Below are positions 8,039 to 15,829 of a stretch of DNA of 64,000 bases, piece by piece. The notes beneath the pieces are model-generated. The model was not told where the DNA came from. It searched no databases and saw only the letters and a list, made by a program, of their open reading frames with translations. Source of the stretch: Actinotignum schaalii. GTDB lineage: Bacteria > Actinomycetota > Actinomycetes > Actinomycetales > Actinomycetaceae. The stretch is taken from positions 1,674,001-1,738,000 of the forward strand of contig NZ_CP008802.1 of the NCBI RefSeq assembly GCF_000724605.1, given 5' to 3'. Numbering within the stretch: the first letter of the stretch is position 1; every line of letters begins with the position of its first letter. A program made the translations under genes and the position numbers.

Positions 8039-8695
8039 ATGCGGCCACAACTGCAAATTGCCCTCGATACCTTAACTATGGAAGACGCGCTGGCGCCCCT
8101 GCAAAAAGCGCACTCCCAGATTGACATTATCGAGTGTGGCACCATCCTGATTATCAATGAAGGCCTACGGGCAGTGCGAGAAATCCGCGCCCTGTTTCCC
8201 GAAAAACCGATTCTGGCCGATGTGCGCATCGCGGAAGCCGGTTCCCTCATTGCCCGGAATTGCTTCGAGGCGGGAGCGTCGTGGGTGTCCTGCGTGGCGG
8301 GTGCATCGCTAACCACTATTGAACAGGTGGTCAAGGTAGCCGAAGGTTTCCACGGCGAGGTGCAAGTGGAACTGGCGGAGGAACACTACACCCTGGAAAA
8401 AGCCCGGAAATGGGCGGATATTGGGGTGAAACACGCCATCGTGAAGCGCTCGCGTGACCTGGAAGCCGCGGGGAAACTCACCTGGGGACCTCATGACTTC
8501 GAACGCATCGAGCAGTTGAAGGAACTCGGGTTCACGGTGACCATCACCGGAGGGATGAGCGTGGCTGACCTCGACGTATTCTCGGGCCAACACCCGGATA
8601 TCATCATCGCAGGTCGAACCATCACCCAGGCCGAAGATCCCCTGGCGGCCGCCACCGCCCTGCAAACCAAGATAAGGCAGGTGTGGAACGCGTGA
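8039..8695 (+). CDS. UlaD-like 3-keto-L-gulonate-6-phosphate decarboxylase (HUMPS family) with altered active site
   Basis: 218 residues, full length for the orotidine-phosphate/hexulose-phosphate (HUMPS) family. UlaD in this family decarboxylates 3-keto-L-gulonate 6-phosphate to L-xylulose 5-phosphate. Conserved features include E32 (ECGT), D61, the TITGG phosphate loop and IIAGR. The signature that reads D-x-K-x-x-D in E. coli UlaD (Lys64, Asp67, as I recall) is here DVRIAE: the lysine is Arg63 and the aspartate Glu66. The usual His of HRSRD is Lys (KRSRD). These are conservative but catalytic positions, so either the chemistry or the substrate may differ. Start one base after the preceding stop; its end overlaps the next gene's GTG. 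Confidence 0.8.
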   Translation: MRPQLQIALDTLTMEDALAPLQKAHSQIDIIECGTILIINEGLRAVREIRALFPEKPILADVRIAEAGSLIARNCFEAGASWVSCVAGASLTTIEQVVKVAEGFHGEVQVELAEEHYTLEKARKWADIGVKHAIVKRSRDLEAAGKLTWGPHDFERIEQLKELGFTVTITGGMSVADLDVFSGQHPDIIIAGRTITQAEDPLAAATALQTKIRQVWNA

Positions 8696-9567
8696 CGCAG
8701 CGAAAAGAATCCACTGTCACCCTGGGAATCTACGAAAAAGCTTTGCCCAGCACCGATGACTGGGATGTATTTTTCCGCAACGCCAGGGAAGCTGGGTTTT
8801 CCTTCGTGGATCTTTCCATCGATGAAAGCGCCGAGCGTATGGAGCGCCTCGGCTGGGATTACCGGCAACGGCAGAAAGTGCGGGAAGCCGCAAGGCAGGC
8901 CCACATCCGTTTAGGGGGCATCTGTCTTTCGGCGCATCGGGCAGTTATGCCCGGTTCACAAGATCCGCAGATGCGCCAGCGAGCCCTTGATCTGTACCGG
9001 AAAGCGATTGATTTCTGTGTGGACATGGGTATTCCGGTCGTGCAAGTGGCGGGTTACTACGCCTACTACGAGCCCCACGACCCCGATGCGGCGCAACGCT
9101 ACCTGGAAACTCTTGCCCTCGCCTTACCCTACGCGGAACAACGCGGCATTATCCTCGCTATCGAAAATGTGGATGGGAACGACCTCGCAGCTATACCTGA
9201 CGTGGTCGAAGTTCTCGAACAGCTGCCCTCGCCCTGGCTGCGCATCTACCCCGATATCGGCAACATTGCCGAACACGGCGGGGATGCAACTAGCGAATTG
9301 GCAGCGGGGGAGGGCCGTATGGTCGCTTTGCACGTCAAAGACGTACTTCCCGGACAACCTCGACGGATACCGCTGGGCGAGGGATGCGTCGATTTTCCGG
9401 CAGCTTTCCGAGAACTCGCGCGTCAGAACTGGAGTGGCAGAATCATGCTCGAAATGTGGAACGACGACGCTCCGGACTCAATCGCGAAGTGCATCGCCGC
9501 ACGCGAATATCTTGAGGTGCTCCTGAGGCAATCAAACATTATCGTCGTTCCCCCAGAAAGGACGTAA
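8692..9567 (+). CDS. ulaE: UlaE-like L-xylulose/L-ribulose-5-phosphate 3-epimerase
   Basis: 291 residues from GTG 8692, which overlaps the previous stop (GTGA); GTG 8683 is an alternative. It is a TIM-barrel sugar-phosphate epimerase of the xylose-isomerase-like fold. It begins with the typical LGIYEKALP and keeps the four metal/catalytic residues E158, D188 (YPDIGN), H214 (LHVKD) and E254 (LEMW), in register with E. coli UlaE. In the ascorbate pathway this enzyme converts L-xylulose 5-phosphate to L-ribulose 5-phosphate. The C-terminal segment WNDDAPD carries the ACGACGACGC core motif at DNA level (9461-9470). All catalytic residues look intact, in contrast to its UlaD-like neighbour. Confidence 0.88.
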   Translation: MTQRKESTVTLGIYEKALPSTDDWDVFFRNAREAGFSFVDLSIDESAERMERLGWDYRQRQKVREAARQAHIRLGGICLSAHRAVMPGSQDPQMRQRALDLYRKAIDFCVDMGIPVVQVAGYYAYYEPHDPDAAQRYLETLALALPYAEQRGIILAIENVDGNDLAAIPDVVEVLEQLPSPWLRIYPDIGNIAEHGGDATSELAAGEGRMVALHVKDVLPGQPRRIPLGEGCVDFPAAFRELARQNWSGRIMLEMWNDDAPDSIAKCIAAREYLEVLLRQSNIIVVPPERT

Positions 9568-9575
9568 CTGTAACT

Positions 9576-10244
9576 ATGCTCGAGCAATTACGCGAAGAAG
9601 TGTGTGCCGGCAACTTAGAACTACCACGTCACGGATTGGTTGCCTGGACAGGCGGGAACCTTTCCGCAATTGACGAGGAGACCGGCTACATCGTCATTAA
9701 ACCCTCGGGGATGCGCTACGAGGACATGACGCCTAAAGACATGGTGGTCGTGGCTCCCGACGGTCGGGTAGTGGAAGGGGAACACGGACCGTCCTCGGAT
9801 ACCAGTTCGCATCTCTATATCTACCAACACAAAAAGGATGTCAAATCGGTCATTCATACGCATTCCCGCTACGCCACCGCATTTGCGGCGGTAGGGAAAC
9901 CTATTCCCTGCTGCTTGACAGCCATCGCGGATGAATTCGGCGGCCCTATTCCTTGTGGAGGGTATGCCAGAATCGGCAGCGATGAAATCGGAGCGGAGGT
10001 CATCCGTTCCATCGGGGATTCCCCTGCCATATTGATGAAGCAGCATGGCGTGTTCACTATTGGTTCGTCTATTGCCAAGGCGCTACAAGCTGCTGTGATG
10101 GTAGAGGATGTGGCTCGCACCGTCGCGATCGCCACCGGCCTCGGGCAGATTGAGGATCTGCCAGCCGAGGAAGTATTAGCCAATCATGATCGTTACCAAA
10201 ACCGGTACGGCACTATGAATGCAAGTTTAGGAGTTCGACAATGA
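9576..10244 (+). CDS. ulaF: L-ribulose-5-phosphate 4-epimerase (class II aldolase family)
   Basis: 222 residues, the usual size for AraD/UlaF/SgbE. Zinc ligands are H94 and H96 (IHTHSRYA) and H157 (KQHGVF); D75 lies in SSDTSSH. Near the C-terminus the RYQNRYG segment supplies the tyrosine used in the active site. The enzyme would convert L-ribulose 5-phosphate to D-xylulose 5-phosphate, feeding the pentose phosphate pathway, where the nearby 6-phosphogluconate dehydrogenase also acts. AraD and UlaF cannot be told apart from sequence alone; the neighbours favour the UlaF role. It starts 8 bases after the epimerase stop and its own stop overlaps the kinase start (ATGA). Confidence 0.88.
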   Translation: MLEQLREEVCAGNLELPRHGLVAWTGGNLSAIDEETGYIVIKPSGMRYEDMTPKDMVVVAPDGRVVEGEHGPSSDTSSHLYIYQHKKDVKSVIHTHSRYATAFAAVGKPIPCCLTAIADEFGGPIPCGGYARIGSDEIGAEVIRSIGDSPAILMKQHGVFTIGSSIAKALQAAVMVEDVARTVAIATGLGQIEDLPAEEVLANHDRYQNRYGTMNASLGVRQ

Positions 10245-11188
10245 AGTACGAATTAACCACCATTGGTGAAGGTCAGATTCGGCTGACCTGCCCCAAAGGA
10301 GAACACCTCGTTTCCTCTCGGGGATTGAAGATGACTGCCGCGTGTTCCGAAGCGAATGTCGCCGGATTACTGGCCCAGCTGGGTAAGAAAACGGCCTGGT
10401 GTACGGTATTGCCCGAAAGCGGCCTCTCTGAAAGAGTTCTCTCGGAATTCCGTTCGGCCGGGATTGACCTGTCTAACGTAGTGATGCGGAAAGAAGGACG
10501 GGTGGCACTCTATTTCCTTGAGCCGGGAGAGATGCCGCTACCCGGTAAGGTCACCTATGACCGTTTACATACCCCATTTCGGGACATTGACATCGACGAT
10601 GTCAACTGGGATGACATGCTAGATACCAAGATGGTGTTCGTCACCGGTATCACTGCTGCTTTGACGGAAAAAACCGCTCAGGTGTTGACCTACTTCGTTG
10701 ATCAGGCCCATGAGCGGAAAATCAAAGTAGCGCTTGATGTCAACTACAGATCCCTCCTCTGGGACGGTGCCCAGGCGCGTAAAGTGCTAGAACCGATTGC
10801 CCGGAAGTCTTCCATTGTGTTCTGTTCCCGCAGGGATGCTGGCTCGGTTTTCGGGCTCAAGGGTAGCGGCCCGCAAGTTTGCCATGACCTGCGGGAATTC
10901 CTCGAGGTTCCGGTGGTTGTTTCCACGGATCAACTGGATGGTACTTATTCGTCTACCGCCCAGGGCGAGAAGGTCTACGACGTGGAACGTGTCCCCGTGA
11001 TGGATCGCCCCGGGGCCGGAGATTCCTTCGTAGGCGGTACCTTGTATGGCTATTTGAATGGCGATCTCGATGCCGGGGTACGGATTGGGATGCGAACCGC
11101 GAAGATCGCGCTGACACATCACGGTGACTTGACTCGTATCAGTCACGGAGAACTGGAAACTGCCGATAACTCTGACATCTTGCGCTAG
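10241..11188 (+). CDS. PfkB/ribokinase-family sugar (acid) kinase
   Basis: 315 residues. The C-terminal signature DRPGAGDSFVGG carries the anion hole and catalytic base D261. LDVNYRSLLW resembles 2-keto-3-deoxygluconate kinases (their DPNxRxxLW). The typical N-terminal Gly-Gly substrate motif is replaced by SEANVAGLLAQLG. In the E. coli ula pathway phosphorylation is done by a PTS. Here an ATP-dependent kinase plus an MFS permease would replace it, phosphorylating the imported sugar acid or lactone inside the cell. Substrate is inferred from context only. Coupled to the preceding gene by an ATGA overlap and followed 28 bp later by the permease. Confidence 0.82.
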   Translation: MKYELTTIGEGQIRLTCPKGEHLVSSRGLKMTAACSEANVAGLLAQLGKKTAWCTVLPESGLSERVLSEFRSAGIDLSNVVMRKEGRVALYFLEPGEMPLPGKVTYDRLHTPFRDIDIDDVNWDDMLDTKMVFVTGITAALTEKTAQVLTYFVDQAHERKIKVALDVNYRSLLWDGAQARKVLEPIARKSSIVFCSRRDAGSVFGLKGSGPQVCHDLREFLEVPVVVSTDQLDGTYSSTAQGEKVYDVERVPVMDRPGAGDSFVGGTLYGYLNGDLDAGVRIGMRTAKIALTHHGDLTRISHGELETADNSDILR

Positions 11189-11216
11189 AAGTGGCGACGT
11201 GTAAAGGAGAATAATT

Positions 11217-12569
11217 ATGAGTAGCTCTGTAACTGCAATGCAGCAAGTTGACTCCCGTCCGCTCACCCGCAACCAGCGCAGTTTAATTGGCATGACCGTG
11301 GTGGGTAACATCTCGGAGTTCTTCGATTTGTTCCTCATTGGTTTCGTCATCGCCCTGTTGATGAAAACTCCAGGCTGGGAACTCACCGGAATGCAAGCCG
11401 GCATCATCGGAGCGGCTTCCGGCGTGGGTACCGTAGTCGGAGCGATTATGTGGGGCCGCCTCGCCGATAGCTTCGGACGTAAAACCGCTTTCATTAGTTG
11501 CATCGTGGTTTTGGTGGTATTCACTGCCCTGTGTCTGACCATCACGCCCGGTCAATGGCTGTTACTGGCTCTCTACCGCGTTGGGGTGTGCATCGGGGTT
11601 GGGGGTCTCAACATCACTTCTATCCCCTATGTCCAGGAATTCGTTCCCGCGAAACAGCGTGGCTTACTCTCTGGTCTGACCTCGGTTTTCATTCCTCTAG
11701 GTATTTTCTTAGGTTCCTTGGCTACCAAGTTCCTCGGTGAACCCTTGGGATGGAAAGGACTCATTGCTCTGGGTTGCGTACCCGTTGTTCTCGTGGTGTG
11801 GGCCTTCTTCGTTCCGGAGTCGCCGCGCTACCTGGTGTCGCGCGGTCGCGTGGATGATGCCCGCAAGGCCTATGCCTGGGCACTCCAGATTCCCGTTGAA
11901 GAAGTGGGTGAACTGCCTGTTTATGAACAAAAGCAAGCGGCATCTTACGGAGTTATTTTCACCAAGTACCCCAAAGCGTTGGCGATTGTTACCCTCGGCT
12001 CCTTCTGCTTCATCTTAGGTTCCTTCACCATTCAATCCTGGGGACAGGCCATCCTCGGCGAATCCTTCAAGTTCGATATCTCCACGGTGGTCTACATGTT
12101 CATGGGTGTTTCCCTGGCAGATCTGCTCGGGCGCTTGGGTTCGGCGTGGATTTCTGATCGCATCGGGCGGCGCAAGACCATGCTGATTTGGGGCGTCCTC
12201 GGCGGTATCGGCTGTCTGATTGCGGCCTTTGCTAGCCAAATGGGTGGCTATTCCGCCGGGATTATCTTCTTCATTGGCATCCTCATTGCTATGGCCTTTG
12301 GCGATGGCGCCTTCGGTATCTTGAACGCCTTCGGTGCCGAGCAGTTCCCCAACGAGGCTCGCTCCACTGGGCTCGGCCTGGGGTATGGGATTGGTGCCAC
12401 GGCGAAGATATTTGGTCCCTACATGGTGGGCGCGATGATCGGAGGAGGTAAACCGACCCCGGAAGTGGTTCTGGTGCCCTTCGTTATCTTCGCGGTATTG
12501 CTCTTCATCGGTGCGGGCATCTATATGTTCGCGAAAGAAACCAAGGCTTTGCAATTAGAAGAAGTCTAG
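11217..12569 (+). CDS. MFS sugar/sugar-acid permease
   Basis: 450 residues with about 12 predicted transmembrane helices. Family signatures are visible: GRLADSFGRKT between helices 2 and 3, PESPRYL after helix 6, and DRIGRRKT in the second half. A good AAAGGAG precedes the ATG. As the last gene of the operon it is the likely proton-driven uptake system for the substrate degraded by the five upstream enzymes. The exact substrate (ascorbate, gulonate, galactonate or similar) cannot be read from the sequence. A strong terminator follows at 12618-12680. Confidence 0.85.
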   Translation: MSSSVTAMQQVDSRPLTRNQRSLIGMTVVGNISEFFDLFLIGFVIALLMKTPGWELTGMQAGIIGAASGVGTVVGAIMWGRLADSFGRKTAFISCIVVLVVFTALCLTITPGQWLLLALYRVGVCIGVGGLNITSIPYVQEFVPAKQRGLLSGLTSVFIPLGIFLGSLATKFLGEPLGWKGLIALGCVPVVLVVWAFFVPESPRYLVSRGRVDDARKAYAWALQIPVEEVGELPVYEQKQAASYGVIFTKYPKALAIVTLGSFCFILGSFTIQSWGQAILGESFKFDISTVVYMFMGVSLADLLGRLGSAWISDRIGRRKTMLIWGVLGGIGCLIAAFASQMGGYSAGIIFFIGILIAMAFGDGAFGILNAFGAEQFPNEARSTGLGLGYGIGATAKIFGPYMVGAMIGGGKPTPEVVLVPFVIFAVLLFIGAGIYMFAKETKALQLEEV

Positions 12570-12617
12570 TTTTCTTATGTCGCCATCCGTGATGGTAACC
12601 GTGTATTTCATCAAAGT

Positions 12618-12680
12618 CCTCCCGAGGAATGAACTGGCTATTTGTCGCTAATCAGGTTCACTCCTCGGGAGGTCCTTTTC
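12618..12680. terminator. Bidirectional terminator between the sugar operon and the siderophore operon
   Basis: CCTCCCGAGGAATGAAC (12618-12634) pairs with GTTCACTCCTCGGGAGG (12656-12672) with one mismatch, followed by TCCTTTTC. AAAG/CTTT flanks extend the stem and give short T-tracts on both strands, suiting convergent operons. Confidence 0.85.
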
Positions 12681-12765
12681 AGGGCCAACGCAGGGCCTAC
12701 ATGAATGAAAAAATCTCCACGCCAGTCCGTGCAATTCTCATTGCGCCCAGCACGCACAACTCACG

Positions 12766-13626
12766 TTAATAAATAGCGACCGGGCCGCAGGGGCCGGGGA
12801 TCACGTCGATCTCCGCGTCGAAAATCGCGGAGAGGCGTTCCGGGGTCATAATATCGGCCGGGGTGCCGGCGTCCATGACCACGCCCTCGCGCATGGCAAT
12901 AATGCGATCCGAGTAGCGTGCCGCGAAATTAATATCGTGGATAACCAGCACGATGGTGCGGTGGAGCTCGTCCGCGGCCTGGCGCAGGTGGCGCATCATC
13001 TGCACCGAATGCGAAATATCCAGGTTATTGAGCGGCTCGTCCAGCAGCACGCAATCGGTTTCCTGAGTGAGGACCATCGCCACGTAGGCGCGCTGGCGCT
13101 GCCCACCGGATAGCTCATCCAGGTAGCGCCCTTCCAGCTCGGTCAGCCCCAAGAAATCAATGTAGCGGGAAATGATCTTTTCATCCTCGGCGGTCAGGCG
13201 CCCATTCGAATACGGGAAGCGCCCGAAGCCGACCAACTGACGCACCGTCAGGCGGGTAACGAAGTGATTTTCCTGGCGCAGAATCGCGAGAATCTTGGCA
13301 AGATCGGCGGATTTCGTCGTCGTCACATCAAGACCCGCCACCGCAATCGCGCCCGCGTCCATACGCATAAGCCGCCCGATCATCGTGAGCAGCGTGGACT
13401 TTCCCGCGCCATTCGGACCCACCAGGGCCGTCACCCCGCCGTGCGGAATATCCAAGGTGACCGGGCCGATCCGCACCTCCGAACTGTAATCGCGGCGCGT
13501 CCCTTCCATACGGATCATCGGATCCGCGCAGCTCAGATCGGCCGCGCGTAGATGCGGGGAGACCACCGGCGGTACCGGCGCGGGAACCTCAAGATGCGTG
13601 CCTGCTGTTTTCTTGCGGTGGCGCAT
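12766..13626 (-). CDS. Siderophore ABC transporter ATP-binding protein (FecE/FatE-like)
   Basis: 286 residues with Walker A GPNGAGKSTLL, signature LSGGQRQRAYVA and Walker B CVLLDEPLNN, then the switch His in VIHDINFA. About 45 residues precede the ATPase core. The motifs and the neighbouring two FecCD permeases and binding protein place it in the iron-siderophore importer class, closest in flavour to Fat/Ycl petrobactin-type systems. It would energise uptake of ferric siderophore from the cytoplasmic face. Its start overlaps the preceding permease stop (TAATG). It is the last gene of the operon and converges on the sugar operon. Confidence 0.9.
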   Translation of the reverse strand: MRHRKKTAGTHLEVPAPVPPVVSPHLRAADLSCADPMIRMEGTRRDYSSEVRIGPVTLDIPHGGVTALVGPNGAGKSTLLTMIGRLMRMDAGAIAVAGLDVTTTKSADLAKILAILRQENHFVTRLTVRQLVGFGRFPYSNGRLTAEDEKIISRYIDFLGLTELEGRYLDELSGGQRQRAYVAMVLTQETDCVLLDEPLNNLDISHSVQMMRHLRQAADELHRTIVLVIHDINFAARYSDRIIAMREGVVMDAGTPADIMTPERLSAIFDAEIDVIPGPCGPVAIY

Positions 13627-14768
13627 TACAACCGCCCCTTTCTCAATACGACGACGAGGAACGTCAGGCCGCCCACCAGCTCAATAATGATGGAGACCAC
13701 ACCCTCCGCCGAGAAAATATTTTTCATCACGAAGAAGCCACCCATGAGCACCGCGTAACCAATCACGGCGGCCATGGGGAAGAGGAAACGGTGATCGTAG
13801 GTATCCGCCGCCTGGTAGGTGAGGGTCGCCACGAGGAAACCGAAGAAGGTCATCGGCCCCACCAGCGCCGTGGACACCGAGACCAGCACCGCGATAAGCG
13901 TGAGCGAAATAAGCAGCATCCGCAGGTGATTGACGCCCAGTGACACCGCCACATCCCGCCCCAGCGCAATCGCGTTGAGGGAGCGGGAAATAAGGAGGAG
14001 CGCGAGCCCGGCCCCGAGCGCCAGCGGCAGCGCCGCCACGAACACATCCGAGCGCGCATTCGCGATGGTGCCGAACATGCGCGCGGACAGCACATCGAAT
14101 TCGGAGGGGGTGAGCATGCGCTGCATAAACGCGGACAGCGAGCCCAAGCCGGTACCGATAATAATGCCGATCAGCAGCATAATATGCAGGCTCCCGAGCT
14201 TACCGCGTAGCAGCCAGCCGTACAGTGCCAGCGCGCACGCCACCATAATCGCCACCTGGATGAGGAAGGCCCGCACCCCGGTAAAGGCCACGAACCCGGC
14301 CACCCCGAAGAAGAAAATTGTGGAGGTGTGAATCACCGAATACAGCGACTCGAACCCCATAATCGACGGCGTGAGAATCCGGTTGGTGGTCACCGTCTGG
14401 AACGCAAGGGTGGCCAGCGACTGGCAAAAGGCCACCAGCAGAATCGAAAACACCGCTTCGGCTCGCATCCGGGTAATAATCCAGAAGCCCTCGCTTCCCA
14501 CCGTCACCGGAATATTCCACACAAAATAGAGCGCGGTGAAAGCCACGCCGAGCAGCGCGATGCCGATGAGCAGCAGCCAGTAGCGCCGCCGCGCCCGCGG
14601 GGTCGCGAAGGCACCCGCGTGGCGGGGTGCGGTGTTGCTCGGCGCGGTGCTGTTCGTTGCGGTGCCGCGGCTTGCGGCGCCGGTTGCGGCAGTGCGGCTT
14701 GCGGTGCCGGTTGCGGCAGTGCCGCGGTCGCGCGGCGTTTCGGGAGATTGTGGTACGACGACGCTCAT
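13626..14768 (-). CDS. FecCD-type siderophore permease, second subunit
   Basis: 380 residues. The first ~65 form a Thr/Ala/Ser/Arg-rich tail made of short imperfect repeats (TAATG, RGTAT), encoded by repetitive GCGGTTGCGGCAGTGC-like DNA. About nine transmembrane helices then carry FecCD hallmarks, including TPSIMGFESLYS and ALGRDVAVSLGVNHLRM. It pairs with the permease encoded directly upstream to form the membrane channel. Translation is coupled: the ATG overlaps the previous stop (ATGA). The fifth codon region (MSVVVPQ) contains an exact GCGTCGTCGTA motif copy. The tail is not expected for the family and may have expanded by slippage. Confidence 0.9.
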   Translation of the reverse strand: MSVVVPQSPETPRDRGTAATGTASRTAATGAASRGTATNSTAPSNTAPRHAGAFATPRARRRYWLLLIGIALLGVAFTALYFVWNIPVTVGSEGFWIITRMRAEAVFSILLVAFCQSLATLAFQTVTTNRILTPSIMGFESLYSVIHTSTIFFFGVAGFVAFTGVRAFLIQVAIMVACALALYGWLLRGKLGSLHIMLLIGIIIGTGLGSLSAFMQRMLTPSEFDVLSARMFGTIANARSDVFVAALPLALGAGLALLLISRSLNAIALGRDVAVSLGVNHLRMLLISLTLIAVLVSVSTALVGPMTFFGFLVATLTYQAADTYDHRFLFPMAAVIGYAVLMGGFFVMKNIFSAEGVVSIIIELVGGLTFLVVVLRKGRL

Positions 14769-15766
14769 GAGAGCCTCCGGCGCTGCCGCAGAATAAGGAA
14801 GATGAACACGGCCGCTCCCAGGGTGCCGAGGATCAGTGACACTGGGATTTCAAAGGGGGCGATGAGGGTGCGGGATACCAGGTCGCAGACCGTGAGGATC
14901 CCGGCTCCGAAAACGCATACCCAGGGGAGGTTGGAGCGCAGATCGTCCCCGCGCAGCAGCGAAATAATATTGGGGACGATGAGCCCGAGGAAGGGAATGC
15001 GGCCGATCACCACGGTGACCACGCCGGTAGTCAGGGCGATCACCCCGGTGCCGAGCAACACGATGAGGTTGTAATTCACGCCCAGGCCGGTGGCCACGTC
15101 TTCACCCAGGCCCGCCACCGTGAGGCGGTCGGCCAGGATGAAGATAAGCACCGTGGCAATAAGAACAATCCACAGCGGTTCGTAGCGCCCGGCCACCACA
15201 TTTGCGAAACTGCCCTGGAACCAGACCCCCAGGGTTTGCAGGGTGTCAGTTTTGAGGGCGAAGAAGGTGGAAATGGCGCTCACCACCGCGCCGAGCATAA
15301 TTCCCACAATCGGCACAATCACCGAGGAGCGCAGCGTGACCCGGCGCAGCACCAGGAAGAAAATAATGGTGCCGATAAAAGCGAAAAGGATGGCGGCCAG
15401 CATCTGCTCAATAAGCGAGGTGTGCGGAACCAGGAACATCACGACGAGCAGCCCGAGGCCGGCCCATTCGGTGGTGCCCGTGGTGGTGGGTTCCACGAAT
15501 TTATTCTGGGTCAGCAGCTGCATGACGAGCCCGCACATGGCCATGGCGGCGCCGGCCAGTACCAGGGAAGCGGTGCGGGGAATGCGGGTGGCGAAGTACA
15601 TGAATTCGCCACCTTCGTGTTCGGCGATATTGTAGGTGCCGGTGGTCATGGATAGGTAGACCAGGCCGGCCAGGATAATAATGCCGAGGGTCAGGGGCAG
15701 GGCGCGCAGCAGCCTGCTCGCGGTAGGTCTGCGTGAGGAAAGAGAACTCTGCGGTGGTGTTGTCAT
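14765..15766 (-). CDS. FecCD-type siderophore permease, first subunit
   Basis: 333 residues with about nine transmembrane helices and the family signature RIPRTASLVLAGAAMAMCGL, followed by GLGVNYN, GRIPFLGLIVPNI and a basic C-terminus. It partners with the next permease (ATGA overlap) and the FecE-like ATPase. A perfect 14-bp stem-loop lies between the binding-protein gene and this gene, so it is probably transcribed at a lower level than the binding protein. No clear Shine-Dalgarno is visible upstream of ATG 15766. Confidence 0.9.
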   Translation of the reverse strand: MTTPPQSSLSSRRPTASRLLRALPLTLGIIILAGLVYLSMTTGTYNIAEHEGGEFMYFATRIPRTASLVLAGAAMAMCGLVMQLLTQNKFVEPTTTGTTEWAGLGLLVVMFLVPHTSLIEQMLAAILFAFIGTIIFFLVLRRVTLRSSVIVPIVGIMLGAVVSAISTFFALKTDTLQTLGVWFQGSFANVVAGRYEPLWIVLIATVLIFILADRLTVAGLGEDVATGLGVNYNLIVLLGTGVIALTTGVVTVVIGRIPFLGLIVPNIISLLRGDDLRSNLPWVCVFGAGILTVCDLVSRTLIAPFEIPVSLILGTLGAAVFIFLILRQRRRLS

Positions 15767-15777
15767 GGGCGTACATG

Positions 15778-15807
15778 CTGCGGGGGCCGGGAACCCGGCC
15801 CCCGCAG
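15778..15807. terminator. Intercistronic stem-loop after the siderophore-binding protein gene
   Basis: CTGCGGGGGCCGGG (15778-15791) pairs perfectly with 15794-15807 across a two-base gap. There is no T-tract, so it more likely protects the binding-protein message or attenuates read-through into the permease genes than ends the operon. Similar hairpins are common after binding-protein genes. Confidence 0.6.
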
Positions 15808-15829
15808 GTTGGTTAGCCTCTAGCCTGAG

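Noticed and set aside
7033-8334. Minus-strand open frame opposite the PTE-family gene
   Set aside because: The plus-strand gene carries every expected metal ligand, and the minus frame runs across two genes without family features.
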